DNA of 64,000 bases from Saxidomus purpurata (lineage: Eukaryota; Mollusca; Bivalvia; Venerida; Veneridae): contig JAFMSR010000018.1 in assembly GCA_022818135.1 (NCBI GenBank), positions 346,051 through 410,050 of the forward strand, given 5' to 3'. The notes below the pieces were generated by a model that searched no databases, had not been told where the DNA came from, and saw nothing but the letters and a program-made list of their open reading frames with translations. The position numbers and the translations under genes were made by a program. Shown one piece after another: positions 34,451 through 46,535 of this stretch (positions are counted from its first letter, which is position 1; the number at the start of each line of letters is the position of its first letter).

Positions 34451-35892
34451 GGGTATTATTTCTGCTAGCTAATTTGTTGAAACACTACAATAAATCTCAA
34501 TATTTATCTTGTTCCAAATTTTTAACATGCAAATATATTTTGTTACAGTATTTTAAAGTTTTATTAGCATATGCATTAATACATTTTGTTTTACTCGATA
34601 CGCTATTTCTACAAGTTGACATTCTCAAACAAGAATTTGGCATGAAAGGATATAATTGTTTAAAATTGTTTAATCTATAATGTCTTGTAGTGTTATAATT
34701 TGGTATCTGCATTATCTATTATATATAAAAATGGAGGAATATTTAACAATATCAATGGATTAAGGGCCAAATAATCTGTTTCTAAAGTAAGTTTTTGAAC
34801 TAACTGGCAGATTATGCTACAAAACAACAATTTAAAACTCTTAAACAAGAAATGCAATTTTACTTCCATAAAATCGATGAAATTTACAACACAATGAATA
34901 AACCGTCACAGTTCAAAAGAATCTACACCTTTCAAATACGTTTTTTGTCTTGACTTGCAGAATACCAATCAAAACTTGAAAGGATGGTTTCACAAATAGG
35001 TGACAAACAGGACATACACATAACTAAAACGAATGAACTGTCGGAGGAGTTTAACAAAAGAATAGCCAAATACAAACACACTTTTCAAAATTCAATGATT
35101 ATGTTTAATAACCGCGAAGATGAATTATAAAATGTAATATTTATTATAAAAGATAATAAATTAACTCAGTTAGTTTTTTAAAGCTAGCGAAATAGAGAAT
35201 AACGTAGATTCTACGACTGGCAAATTAAAATAAACAAAATGCAATTGACAACATAAATGATGAAATAGATGATATAAAGAACACAATTAATGTTGTCCAG
35301 ACAAAACGTATTCATCGTTAAAAATTTATAAGTTATAAACTTATTAAAAACTGTACAATTTCAGAAACAAAAATTGGAACAGCAAGACGCGGGCTGTTTC
35401 ATTTTGAATACTACAACAACAGACAACAAACTAAAAGTTCACGAAACAAACCCACTAATTGTTACTCTTCAAGAGAAACAAACGTCATAAAAGGCCAACA
35501 TTACCACAGACGTTTTCGTATTGTTTGGAATAATAGTTTATATGATTGTAAATTACAAATATTTTATTTCGATAAACCACAAATTTGAGTGTTATTCAAA
35601 TAATTTATATCTAGAAATATATCTAAAAATATCAAGTGCGAAGGGTTTGGACCCAAGAATCCGGATATCATGTAATCGAAACCAACATTATTTGTGGAAA
35701 CATTTTAGTAGATAATTTTGTTTAAAATTGATTGATCTGTGCCAGAAATTGGACCTCACATAAATGGTTCGGAAACCATCCCATTTGAATTATGAGACAA
35801 GGGTTTACAAGAAGAAAACAAAATATACAGTTGAAACGGAAAACAGCATTATTTTTTCACCAGATATCACAGAACCGTTAGATAAACACGTC
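34451..35892. other. AT-rich stretch with a decayed coiled-coil frame
   Basis: Around 34965-35130 the plus strand reads 'YQSKLERMVSQIGDKQ' and 'TNELSEEFNKRIAKYK', Lys/Glu-rich and helix-like, after a possible acceptor 'gacttgcag', and then hits stops. Further short coding-like pieces to about 35520 are broken. Possibly a pseudogene of a coiled-coil protein; no family assigned. Confidence 0.3.
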
Positions 35893-36037
35893 AAAACAAA
35901 AATAATATCAAACAGGGAATGCCACGTACCAAAAACGCAGCCTCCCCAAAACGAGCCCCACAGCACCCAGAAGTGCACACCACCAACAAACACACACACA
36001 CACACACACACACGCACGCACGCACGCACGCACACAC

Positions 36038-36074
<37 letters not shown>

Positions 36075-36540
36075 ATGTACACACACAAACATACACTACC
36101 AACACACACAAGCATACAAAGCAAACACACGAGGACAAAACGAACAATTAACGGAACACAGTGGGGCACCGCCTTGGAACGGTCAGTGGCAAAAACACCA
36201 CTGGGGAGCTTAAACCGGTTTATGGTGCGCACCCAACCTCACTCTTACCCCCACCATGTTCCAAAGTCACAGGACAGTGTAAATAAAAGTAATCCCTGCT
36301 AGGTGAATCTCTAACACACGCAATGGAAACAAAAGGCATGGTATGTAAAACACAAAAATGCTCGTGTATAAATATATAAAAAGCAAACCTTGAGAACCAA
36401 AAAACGTATGTACTCAATGCATTTGCAGAAGGCAGAGCACCAAGAGAAACACCCTTAAGGGCCCGACGAAACAGGCCAGAGGACAGAAATTAAAACAGTT
36501 TCGTCCCAGTGGGATTTAAAAAGCCAAATTTACCTTTGAA
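35893..36540 (-). mobile_element. T-tailed element, copy B (longest)
   Basis: On the minus strand it ends with the family 3' block (about 35893-35980), preceded by a GT microsatellite, a unique block ending at 'aaaccggtttaagctcccca' (complement near 36205-36222), and then about 320 bases more that the other copies lack. The outer 5' limit near 36540 is an estimate. No protein domain, no clear tRNA or 5S head; an open frame through the GT tract is an artefact. Confidence 0.7.
35989..36072. repeat. CA/GT microsatellite inside the T-tailed element
   Basis: 'cacacacaca' with a 'cacgcacgcacg' interruption. The same position in copy C (61565-61632) holds a GT tract, so the microsatellite is part of the element and not a later insertion. 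Confidence 0.9.
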
Positions 36541-37371
36541 CCCGGAAGTTATGTAAGACTCTATATAATGAACTATTATAAATGGGGATATTAAATAAAA
36601 TTAGTGAAAAAAAATCAAAACACATAACAACACTGTTGAAAATAGGTTGATAAACGGGAGTGTACGGGACTCGTATATGCTGGACGCCCAATAATACTAA
36701 TATACGGTATTCAGTATACTTAAAATACGGGAATTTTGATATACGAAAGCCCACATTATACTTAAATACGGGACTTTTCATGCAAGTCTGCTAAAATACG
36801 AAAGTTTGTATTCTTGAAAAAACGAAAATACTGAAGCCCGAATTTTACTAGAGTACGGTACCGGCTGAAAGAACGTATATACTGATATGAGGAAGTCCGT
36901 ATATTACAAAAATACGGCTTTTCGTATTCTTGAAATTATTTACACAAGTTCTTATAATTGTTGTTTATGGTATAAACATAGTTTATACGAAAACGGAATA
37001 GTATCTTCTTTTTCTCGCAGTGATTCCTACAGACATGCGCCGTAAATGAACCGTAGTTTGGAATCACGCGTCTTCCAGATTAAGTTTCATTAGAAGCGGT
37101 ACGCTTATCAACTTATCAACAAAGCGCTAGAGCTAGTCGGAGCTTACACATCTCCATTACCTTATAATATTAAATATGCACTTTCTTCTTGCTAAGCATA
37201 AAGTACAACATTTTTATGGGATACTTACATAGCCAGAAATTATTATAAACATTGCGTTATTAGCGGAGTATTATTTCATGACGGATTTATAAGTTGTTTA
37301 CCAAAGGACAGAAATGGCGACCCGCAGTAGAAAAGTTTTAAAGACACATAAGAAAGACAATTTAGAAAAAA
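36541..37371. other. Upstream of YR retrotransposon; 'atacgg' -rich stretch
   Basis: Between about 36640 and 36930 the words 'atacggg', 'atacgaaag' and 'attcttgaaa' recur irregularly on both strands. May be the terminal repeat region of the YR element that follows, but no matching copy was found after it. Confidence 0.4.
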
Positions 37372-38388
37372 ATGTCTGCGACGAAATTACGAGAAGAGCT
37401 TCAAATGAAATTATCTAAAACAATTCTTATGGCTATTTACAAAGTGAACTGTGAAAAAGGTTCAGATAGTGTACAAATTATTCCATCGAAAAGTGATTTG
37501 ACAAAGCAAACGTCGGATAATTCAAATGCTGAGTTACGAGCCACAGCTAGCGGCCCGTTTGCGGAATGCCTGCAGACGTTGAGCTCTACAATGAATGCCT
37601 TCACTGAGACGGTGAAAAGTCTGAATCCCGCTACTCAACACAGGAAACCCGAAGAATTACCTACTTTAAACGATCTGTACAGCGCAAGTGCTAGTGGAAC
37701 AAACAGTGGTATGTACGGTAAATCAAATTGTAACGAACTAGATAATTTACGCCATTTAGCTGCACAGAAAAGACATGGTGTGCCCGCGGGTATGTTGTCA
37801 AATATCGTCATTGTAAGTGATTCTTTAAAGAAGCAGATTATTGACGGCAGGGACGTTAATATCGCCACCCAGTTAATTCCTGATTTTGAGCCCAGCAGTA
37901 CGACGAAAGCAGATAATCGGCTCAAGAAAAGGCTAACAATTGAACAGTTCCGTGTTTCCTTTGGGAAATATCGTCGTATAATGGTTTCGAAATGGGCACA
38001 TTGACAGCAGGAGCTAGAAACATATGAGATGGATATAGCAAAGATTCATTCTTTCTACGGTAACAAATTTTACGATTATCACCTAGCTTTTTCCAGCACG
38101 GCAGCTGAAGCGGTCAAGCTTCGTATCCCTGTCGACTGGTCCAAAACCACTTCCAACTACATGAATAGAGTGAGATCACCTAACAGCCAAAAGGAAATGG
38201 ATAGATGGGGGCGAAAAATCGTTCATCACCAAGGAACTGAATTGTGTAATAACTTTAACTCTGTTGACGGTTGCTCTAGACGCGCTTGCACTCGTTATCA
38301 TGCCTGTGTGACATGTATGAGTCGAAATCATTCTAAACCTATGTGCCCAAAGAAGTTAAAAACAGACCTCATTCCCAAGAAGGACTGA
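37372..38388 (+). pseudogene. YR element gag-like protein, one in-frame TGA
   Basis: From ATG 37372 the frame is open to a TGA at 38002-38004 and then continues in the same frame to 38388. The position after 'MVSKWAH' would fit TGG to TGA. N-terminal Ser/Thr-rich region, 'PTLNDLYSASASG' and 'LIPDFEPSS' typical of YR gag proteins, and a C-terminal Cys/His cluster 'CSRRACTRYHACVTCM' with a basic tail, likely nucleic-acid binding. Confidence 0.75.
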
Positions 38389-38394
38389 CAACTA

Positions 38395-38971
38395 GTCGCA
38401 ATATCCCCAATCAATGTTAATAATCTTGAAATTGAATTGGCACATCATCCCGACCGAGCTTTTGTGGGCTACTTATGTGACGGCATGAAAAACGGTTTTG
38501 ATACTATGATAGAGACTTTCCCTTCAAAAAATAAGATATGTAAAAATCTTTTATCGGCTATAAATCAACCAGATGAGGTAGAAAAACTAATAAAAAAAGA
38601 CTTAGAAAACAACTTTTTGCAGGGACCATTCGATGAACCACAGTTTTCGCGTTTCTCGTGTTTGGTTGCAGATCATCGCCTAAGATATTTGACAATCTAT
38701 CGAAAGCTATATGTTGGATAGCAGAGCATAATAACAATATTCCTGTCATTTTTTGACTGTGGAAAGTCCGATATCAAATGGTTATCGAAATATGGCTTTG
38801 CTGACGCATATCTTCGCCAAAAGCAAAGTGCCTCTGTCGAAATCTAAGACTGTGGGTCCAACGACTGTGTTAGAATATCTAGGAGTTATACTTGACTCTG
38901 ATAAGCTTGAGGCAAGGCTTCCTCGTGACAAAGTCGTAAGGATTAATCAATTCATAAAAAAAACTTATTAA
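38395..38971 (+). pseudogene. YR element reverse transcriptase remnant
   Basis: 'HHPDRAFVGYLCDGMKNGFD' and 'LLSAINQPDEVEKLIKKDLE' with 'GPFDEPQF' match the region before YR-element reverse transcriptase cores. The next recognisable part is 'SKSKTVGPTTVLEYLGVILD' and 'EARLPRDKVVRINQF', which lies after the catalytic motifs. In between, about two hundred residues expected for the palm, including the YxDD box, are missing, and the frame changes more than once. Confidence 0.75.
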
Positions 38972-39145
38972 ATAGAAAGTCTTGCACTAAGAGAGAGCTT
39001 TTACAATTGTTAGGTCACTTCAACTTTGCATCTCGTGTCATTGTTCCAGGTCGAAGTTTTGTCTCGTACCTCCTTCAAATATCCACAACCGTCCGAGAGT
39101 TACAACATTACATTTAAGTAAAGAATGTAAAGAAGACCTTCAAAT

Positions 39146-39679
39146 GTGGCTTCAGTTTTTAAAAAAAACTGGAATAGTGTGTCAGTGTTTTACGAGGACA
39201 AGTTTTCAACTTCTGAGGATATGAAACTGTATACTGATGCTAGTTCTATTTTGGGATTCTCGGCATTCTTTCAGAATCGTTGGTTCTGCGAGAACTGGCC
39301 AGACATAATACAAAGCGATGCTTCAATGGCGTTTAAAGAACTTTACCCAATCATGGCTGCCACTGTGCTGTGGGGAGAACAGTGGCCACGTAAACAGATC
39401 ATCTTCATGTGTGATAATGAAGCTACCGTTAACATCTTAAATAAAGGTCGTTCAAAGTGTCTTAACATTATGAAACTCATGAGAAATATGACATGGCTAG
39501 CTGCAAAATATAATTTTACATTCAAAGCCAGACATATTCCTGGGAAAACAAACGTTATAGCAGATTCTTTATCTCGGTTTCAGATAGAACGCTTCCGCAA
39601 AGCAGCACCTGCAGCAAAACGGGATCCAGACCGATGCCCAACAGTGTCAGAAGTATTCTGGACCTCACCACCACGGTAA
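39146..39679 (+). pseudogene. YR element RNase H domain
   Basis: Contains 'MKLYTDASSILGFSAFF' (first Asp), 'MAFKELYPIMAA' (Glu), 'IIFMCDNEATVNILNKG' (second Asp) and 'NVIADSLSRF', the RNase H pattern of YR retrotransposons. Open as a domain, but separated from the reverse transcriptase by stops and frame changes, so not part of one long ORF. Confidence 0.82.
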
Positions 39680-39714
39680 ACGATATGTAGAACGCATCCC
39701 TTTGCGCTAATACT

Positions 39715-40642
39715 ATGTTGATGTACGCATCCGGGATGAATCAGTTCAGAAAATTCTTGGAAAAATCAGGAGTTAATAGTGCTTGTTCTTTGACGCCACC
39801 AGTTACAGAAGATATTTTAGTTCAGTTTATCGCATATCTGCATAAATCTTTGAATATCACATATTCAACGATAAAAATCTATTTGTGTGGAATCAGATTT
39901 CATTATATACGTCATGGAATTCATACACCGCTTCATTGTAGTGCAACAAGCGTTAGAAGTTACAGCTTTTTAAATGCTGTAAAAAGGAATCAGCCATCAA
40001 GAACAAACAATAGACTACCTATTGATATAAATATTTTATCACAGATAGTGCGATATCTCAATAAGGGTTGTTTTGGTGTTCATGACGATGCCATGATAAA
40101 ATCGTGTTGCAGGTTAGCTTTCTTTGGTTTTCTCAGATGTGGTGAATTTACTGTTAAAGAACAATTTTCAGCTCAAGATAACCTGTGTTTCAGTGATATT
40201 ACTATCGAGCAGGATACAGTCATAGTCACATTAAAGAAATCAAAAACTGACCCTTTCCGGGAAGGTATAAATGTTCATATTCATGCGACACATAACGAAG
40301 TGTGGCCATTATCGGCTCTCATGAAATACCTAGACTTTTGTAACAAGCACATAAACGTACGTCATACCAACGCTTTGTACTTTTCAAACGAAGGACTACC
40401 TAACAAGGACTAAGTTTATCAGTTATCTAAAGTTTATCTTGCAACAGTTAGGTTACGACAATGCAAAATTTAATGGCCATAGCCTACACATAGGGGCTGC
40501 AATAACGTGTTCAAAACTCAGAATGGAAGATCATTTGATTAAAACGCTTGGTAGGTGCTTTTCAGATTGCTATACTAGGTACATACGCACTGATAAAACT
40601 ACGATTAAAAACGCACATCTTTCAATGTCGAGATTGACGTGA
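39715..40642 (+). pseudogene. YR element tyrosine recombinase, frameshifted, catalytic Arg changed
   Basis: Frame one (39715-40413) has 'QFIAYLHKSLNITYSTIKIY' (core-binding part), 'CCRLAFFGFLRCGEFTV' (first catalytic Arg) and 'VTLKKSKTDPF' (catalytic Lys region). After a one-base shift near 40410 frame two (to 40642) has 'FNGHSLHIGAAIT', where the family has His-x-x-Arg; here the Arg is His. The tyrosine region 'CYTRYIRT' is kept. Loss of the second Arg would be expected to abolish recombination. Confidence 0.85.
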
Positions 40643-40870
40643 CGAGTTCCATGTACTCTCCCGCCACGGAATGGTTATTTATGCGTCTATTGTGATATGC
40701 TGTTATTAGTCCAGGTCTCGTTCTCTGCATATCAAAAAGAGTTTAACCGCTAGACAATGATAACGACATAAACACCCCTTTATCAAGAAACTATCCTGTT
40801 TATCGTGAATTGTCAGAAATAGGTGTCCGGTACACCGCAAGATTTAATGGCTATTTGACAAAGTGTTAAT

Positions 40871-41250
40871 GGAATACACAACTCCCAGCTGGCTGGTTAT
40901 TCGAAGCTAGCTGGGTATTCGTTTTTCGACTTTCGAATACCCAACTCCCAGCTTGCTGGGTATTCGAAGTAAGCTGGGTATTCACCTTACGTGTAGCGAA
41001 TACCCAACTCCCAGCTGTCTGGGTATTCGAATCTAGCTGGGTATTCGCTTTACTTTTTGCGAATACCCAACTACCAGCTGTCTGGGTATTCGAATCTAGC
41101 TGGATATTGGCTTTACTCTTTGCGAATACCGAACTCCCAGTTAGCTGGTTATTCGAAGCTTACTGGGTAATGGCCTTAACTTATGCAAAAACGCAACTAA
41201 TGGCGTGCTGGATATTCAAATCTAGCTTGTATTGAATACCCAATAATAAC
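40871..41250. repeat. 63-bp tandem satellite whose units form hairpins
   Basis: Unit starts at 40871, 40934, 40997, 41060, 41123 and a decayed one at 41186, an exact 63-bp period. Each unit carries 'cgaataccca...ccagctg..tgggtattcg', a 10-bp perfect stem around a short loop, plus a second 'agctgggtattcg' arm. Located 230 bp after the YR recombinase gene; it may belong to that element or be independent. Confidence 0.9.
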
Positions 41251-41633
41251 CAATCCCATCTTCTAGCTAACTTCACTGACCTGCATGATAACGCGGTATT
41301 TGAGTGACTGTTACGTGTTATATTTTGTCTGTCCGTCCGTACGTCCGTCCGTCCGTATAATTCAGTGCCTGCAACAAACAGAAAATACAAACATTGATTG
41401 TATGTCGTCGCTAAGTATTAGGTGATAATTTTAAAATTATATAAATTTAACCTGTATAAAATGAGAAGGGTGATTTTGTAGAATGAAATTTCAGCTGTGG
41501 TCAGGCGCAATGAACAAATTGAACAACGTTATATATATCTATGTGTTTTCTATAGGAAAAAATGACAATGTAGACTTCAATATTCTGCCTTTGTGACTAG
41601 TGCAGATCATGATTTGTTTGCCATTTTGCCACA

Positions 41634-41947
41634 ATGCCCTTTGTTAGCATTACAAAAAATGGTGTGCGCGGAGAGTTGCTGTTTCTGAAGAACATTCGCT
41701 TTGATGCTTCAACTTCAGTCAGAATGAGCAGTGTCCAGTGTCAAATGCAATACTAAGAGAGTACTTCAGCACCAAGAAAGTCGCACTGTATAGTACGGGT
41801 GATGGGGATTGTTTATTCAATGCCGTGTCTACTCTTGTCGCTGACAATGGGTATAATTCAACGCCAGTCAAACAATTACGTCAGCCACCCAATGTGACCT
41901 TTTTACATAGATTAAAAAAATATTTTGCTAAAGCAGGCATGATTCAG
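41634..41947 (+). CDS. OTU-like cysteine protease domain exon (5' end of a gene?)
   Basis: From 41732 the frame reads 'CPVSNAILREYFSTKK' then 'ALYSTGDGDCLFNAVSTLVA', the OTU signature (D-G-D-C-LF-x-A-x-S) with the catalytic Cys. It ends at a good donor 'ATTCAG|gtaata' at 41947. Upstream an ATG at 41634 opens 'MPFVSITKNGVRGELLFLK' in a frame one base off that runs into the OTU frame; either a one-base frameshift or an acceptor at 'gagcag' 41731 explains this. OTU proteases remove ubiquitin, but OTU-like folds also occur in mobile elements. The catalytic His is not in this exon. Confidence 0.65.
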
Positions 41948-43470
41948 GTAATATTTCAAAATAAGTGGTTTATAAAATATTTTCATCAGTATACTATACA
42001 ATGTATACATTAGATATCCGTTTCTAAGTATGGAAAAAACAATGATCGAACAGGTTTCCTACAGGTTACATACAATTATTTCTATAATGTTGACATTTGG
42101 TGAAGTAACAGCTTTTCTTCTGTTCTTAAAAAAGACACAAAAATACAAGATTGTTTATTCAATTTATGCCATCTGTGATTATGGTAACTTTATATTTCCT
42201 CGCAAATCATTTTAAATTTCGGTCGGAAAGGGAGGTTTTTGGACCTCACCGGGTGTTCAGCACACCGACTCAATAAATCTATGTCCTATTCAACTGATCA
42301 AATTTTCTTTTATTTAGGGGACTAGGGCGGGCCATGATCAGAGCGCCTCCAAGTGGTGTGGCCTTGATGCAGATAGATAATACTATACCAATATTGAAAA
42401 TATTTATATCTTTAACAATAAAGTGTTTAAAATTGGCTGACTGGCTGACTGGCTGACTGACTTTCGTCATTTTTCCTTATACAACATAATTCTATTTCAA
42501 TCTGTTACAATTCGAACATTGTGACACACACGTTAATATGTGTTTATTTATCCATTTTATTCACCAGTAACAGAATAATAATCTCTTTTCGTATGTGAAA
42601 TTCTCTTTTTGCGAAAAGAGCTCTTTTCGGATTTTAGACCAAGCCTTATGAAAGCGCCATCTGGTATCATAATATGACCTACCGTATTCGTGTTAATGCC
42701 ATTCTTGTTAGTGCATACTTGGTTCGTCTTAATTCTTGACCACAAATGCTTTATACCATACTTTCACTTAATATAATCACGAAAGCCTTTATTTATCACC
42801 AGAATATGCATAAACAAGAAGAATGTAGCATTTTAATAAAAGACCAAAAATAAAACACATGGGAAGATAATTACATGCAAGGTATCGGTAAATAAGACAA
42901 ATGAGGATGCAACATTCATGAATATAATTTTGAGGGTAAAGACGTAAGATGAATGAAATCATATTGTCAACATAGAAGTAATCAACACATACATACACTA
43001 CTAAATAACAAGCATATAACATGCATGTAGAAGAAAGAAACATGAAATTAGCATCATACAATATGCACTCGTAAGAATGACACATGAGATGTCACATGCA
43101 TGTAAGATGTAAGAAAGAAGACAAATGAGGATGTAATGTTCATAAATAAGAATGTCATCTAGACCCATAGACTTATTGCGGTGATTTCCTTCCATACAGC
43201 CTTAACAACCAAACAGTGTTTCAGATATTACAATATTGATATGAATTTTGATGATGCATGTATAAAAAAAAGAAAACAAAATTCCGACCCTACTTTGCCC
43301 AGAAAAGGAGCGTGCCAAGGTGTATTAAATTCACTTTCTATCACGGAGCCGCTGGTGGATATATTCACGAAATTCGCAAACATTTCCACGTCGCGAACTT
43401 AACCACTTATACAGTAGTAGCGACTGATTGTAAAACCAAGTATTTTCAGTTAGTCTTTACATGGATTTTT
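41948..43470. other. Possible intron; minor repeats
   Basis: After the OTU exon: a 'gactggctgactggctgact' microrepeat at 42435-42462, and two degenerate copies of 'gacaaatgaggatg.aa.gttca' -like text near 42897 and 43119. No exon recognised. Confidence 0.4.
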
Positions 43471-44350
43471 ATGCCCCCGAAGGGTGGTATATTAAAATCG
43501 CACCGTCCGTCTGTCCATCTGTCCGTCTGTATGTCCGTCTGTATGTCCGTCCGTCCGTCTGTGCGTCCCCACTTACAAATTCGTGTCCGGACTGTAACTC
43601 TGGTGTCATGCATTAAAGGATTTTAAAATAACTTGGCGCACGTGTCTAGCACATCAAGACGACGTGTCGCGTGCAGGACCTACGTCCCTGGCTCAAAGGT
43701 CAAGGTCATACTTAGTTTTTGAAGGTAATGGATTATAATATATATATGCATATATGAACACATTCGTGTCCGGACTGTAACTTTGTCATGCATTGAAGGA
43801 TTTTAAAATAACTTGGCACAAATGTCTAGCACATCAAGACGACGTGTCGTGTGCAAGACCCCTGTCCCTAGCTCAAAGGTCAAGGTCATACTTAGAGTTT
43901 GAAGGTAATGGATTCCTCTATATATGCATACATGCATACATTCGTGTCCGGACTGTAACTTTGTCATGCATTGAAGGATTTTAAAATAACTTGACACAAA
44001 TGTCTATCACACCAAGACGACGTGTCGCGTGCAAGAACCCTGTCCCTAGCTCAAAGGTCAAGGTCACACTTAGAGTTTGAAGGTAACGGATTCCTCTATA
44101 TATGCATATATGCACACATTCGTGTCCGGACTGTAACTTTGTCATGCATTGAAGGATTTTAAAATAACTTGGCATAAATGTCTAGCACATCAAGACGACG
44201 TGTCGCGTACAAGACCCCTGTCCCTAGCTCAAAGGTCAAGGTCACACTTAGAGTTTGAAGGTAATGGATTCCTCTATATATGCATATATGCACACATTCG
44301 TGTCCGGACTGTAACTTTGTCATGCATTGAAGGATTTTAAATAATTTGGC
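43471..44350. repeat. Tandem array, 178-bp unit, with 'atgcccccgaagg' leader
   Basis: Leader 'tatgcccccgaagggtggta' and (tccgtctg)n at 43471-43575. Then units beginning 'tcgtgtccggactgtaac' at 43581, 43764, 43942, 44120 and 44298. Each has 'aagacgacgtgtcgcgtgca' and 'ctagctcaaaggtcaaggtc'. Near-identical open frames of 63-64 codons recur on both strands and are repeat artefacts. Confidence 0.92.
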
Positions 44351-44840
44351 ACAAATTCATTTAAAATGCCCCAAACATTTGAAGTCCCAGGAGCACTTCG
44401 GATTTAAAATTACTAGTAGCCCTAACATTACATGGAGAAATCTCTTTCTGGTGAAACTGGCAATTATTTGTACGAAAGACATTCCTTACATTGCTTTTTT
44501 ATTTGTAAATCAAAAGTACTGCAATACATATATTGCCATAGCGCATTATTTTATACGATGATATTTCAAAATATTGAAAAAGTGTTCTGAGAATGCGTTT
44601 AGTGAGGTAGCGGCAAAGGTATGAAAGGAAAGTATACATCTATGTTGTTTTAAAAAAAGGGTACAAAACACTGTTCTATCAAAATTCTACCGGTAAATGT
44701 TTTTATATGAGAGCATGAAGAGTATTCAAAGTGCTTCTGGGACTTAAAACTTGTGTCATGGATGGTCATCAGAATTTTTATTGTTACCATGGTTAGTGAT
44801 GATGCAGAAAACCTCATAGATTAATATATTATTTCATCTG
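44351..44840. other. No gene recognised
   Basis: AT-rich sequence after the array; nothing recognised. Confidence 0.45.
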
Positions 44841-45180
44841 TTTATTATGCCCCCGAAACATATTTTGTTTGGGCGGGTTATAGGAGTCACCCTGTGGTCG
44901 GTCGGTTGGTCAATCTGTTGCATTTGTCCGTTGCATTTTTCTTGTCCGGAGCATACCCAATAACTTGAAAACTTGAAAGTTACTGCTTAGAATTCAAAAT
45001 AACTTCACACAATGGTCAAGCACAATAAGGGAAAGTGCAGTGTATAAAAGCCATAACTCTGTCTTGACTCATTACAGAGTTATTACCAAGAACCATAACT
45101 CTATTTTAGTTGTTTTTTACAAGGTTTCTGTCCCTGAAAACTTATTCAGCTGACAAAGCAGTCTTGCGGGGATATAAATC
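44841..45180. repeat. Single degenerate copy of the 'ttgtccggagca' repeat
   Basis: Starts with 'tatgcccccgaaac' and 'gtcggtcggttggtcaat', then 'ttcttgtccggagcatac' and 'agtgcagtgtataaaagcca', matching the array at 1-790. Confidence 0.75.
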
Positions 45181-45448
45181 ACATTTAGTGGTAGGTCTAG
45201 TTTTTTTCTCTCTTTTTTTGCCCCTGGTTTGATTTTGTATCTCTAGTCTTCTGAGATCTCTCCGGGGTTTAAAAAAATGTCAATACAAGGAAAAGATTTG
45301 CACAAACTTTTTATGACTTCTAAAAAGTAAAAAATTGCTCAAAATATGTTTTCAATGTTTATTGATAGTATGTAATGCCGTCATTTCCAGCTTATAGACA
45401 GTATGGGGATTGCTTCAGTGTGTTAAAGTTTTACATATACCTTTTCAG

Positions 45449-45519
45449 GCCTTCTTGATTACTGATGAATGTGACGTCATTTCTGTGAAAACCCTCGGCA
45501 TAGTAGCTGCCAAGTCAAA
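45449..45519 (+). CDS. Candidate exon, possibly downstream exon of the OTU-like gene
   Basis: Acceptor 'ataccttttcag', donor 'TCAAA|gtatgtaaag'. Open in the phase that continues from the OTU exon: 'AFLITDECDVISVKTLGIVA'. No domain recognised. Supported only by splice sites, phase and open frame. Confidence 0.35.
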
Positions 45520-46535
45520 GTATGTAAAGATAGTAATAAAGTTTTCTCTGCGGATGTTTAAAATTGTCAAACGAAAATATTAGGCGGTTTCTGTCCGAGC
45601 AGAATGATCATGATCTGCGCTGGTAACAAAGGCGGAAACACTTACTACCAGAGGAGTAACCGTTAAAAGATGTTTCTTGTGCACATAATGCAGTGATAAA
45701 TGTAAATTTCTGAAAGTTTTGATGTTTAAGTTTATCTCAATTATTACCATAATAACAAAACAATTGAAAAAAAAACATTTTATTTTTTTGTTGATACGAG
45801 TATTTTAATTGTATGAGAAAAATAGATCAATTGTATTAGTGTGAAACATTGTGAAATTAAGCAAATGACATTAAATATACATGTTTTCTTCAACCATGTT
45901 AATAGTATGCAGTAATTGAATTTTTTTACTTGCCTTATCACTGTTTCTTTTTTAACTTTTCAAAAAATGTTTCAAATTGTCAAGTACCTCACATATAAGC
46001 GAACAAAATAGTATGAATATGTTGCTGACTGGCAGTTTTTAAATGTACATTTACTAGAATTCACAAGTAAAATAAATTAGAACACAAGATAATGCTACAG
46101 TAGTTGGTATGTTGCTGTAGCAACTTGTCCCCTTTCCAGATCAATGTGAAAGACAGTATGATAATCCGCTGAGGGGCATTTTGGCCACCTGCTGAATAAT
46201 GACCAGTATTGTCACAAAACTGTGCAGTACATGTAGTGAATCAAAATTTCTTTGTGTTCTTTTTTAAGACAGGGCCTTTGATTAATTTAATGGTAGGTGT
46301 AATTTGTTCCCAATCTTTTTTAGATGAATTTGGTACATGTTTATTTTGACTTTTTAAGTTATAAAATACAGATTGACCATAATACATGAATGTCAAGAAA
46401 GATGCTTACTTTTAGAACTAATGTGAGAAATAAATCTCATGAATAATGTGTTATTAGCAGACAAAATTGAAATAACTTAAAACCACATTGGTATTGTCAT
46501 GAAATTATCCTTTCTGGTAGATTTTACTCCTTTAG

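Larger units (their letters stand above)
37372..40642 (+). mobile_element. Tyrosine-recombinase retrotransposon (DIRS/Ngaro-like), decayed
   Basis: Gag-like, reverse transcriptase, RNase H and tyrosine recombinase regions in that order on the plus strand, the layout of YR retrotransposons, which integrate by recombinase instead of a DDE integrase. No methyltransferase domain seen. The gag has one in-frame stop, the reverse transcriptase lost its core, and the recombinase has a frameshift and a changed catalytic residue. Terminal repeats were not identified, so DIRS versus Ngaro is open. Confidence 0.85.

Noticed and set aside
35764..36302. Thr/His-rich and Cys/Val-rich ORFs of 95-149 codons on both strands
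   Set aside because: Produced by reading through a CA/GT microsatellite inside the T-tailed element.
43793..44340. Four similar 63-64 codon ORFs on both strands
   Set aside because: They repeat with the 178-bp tandem unit and follow its period, so they are artefacts of the array.
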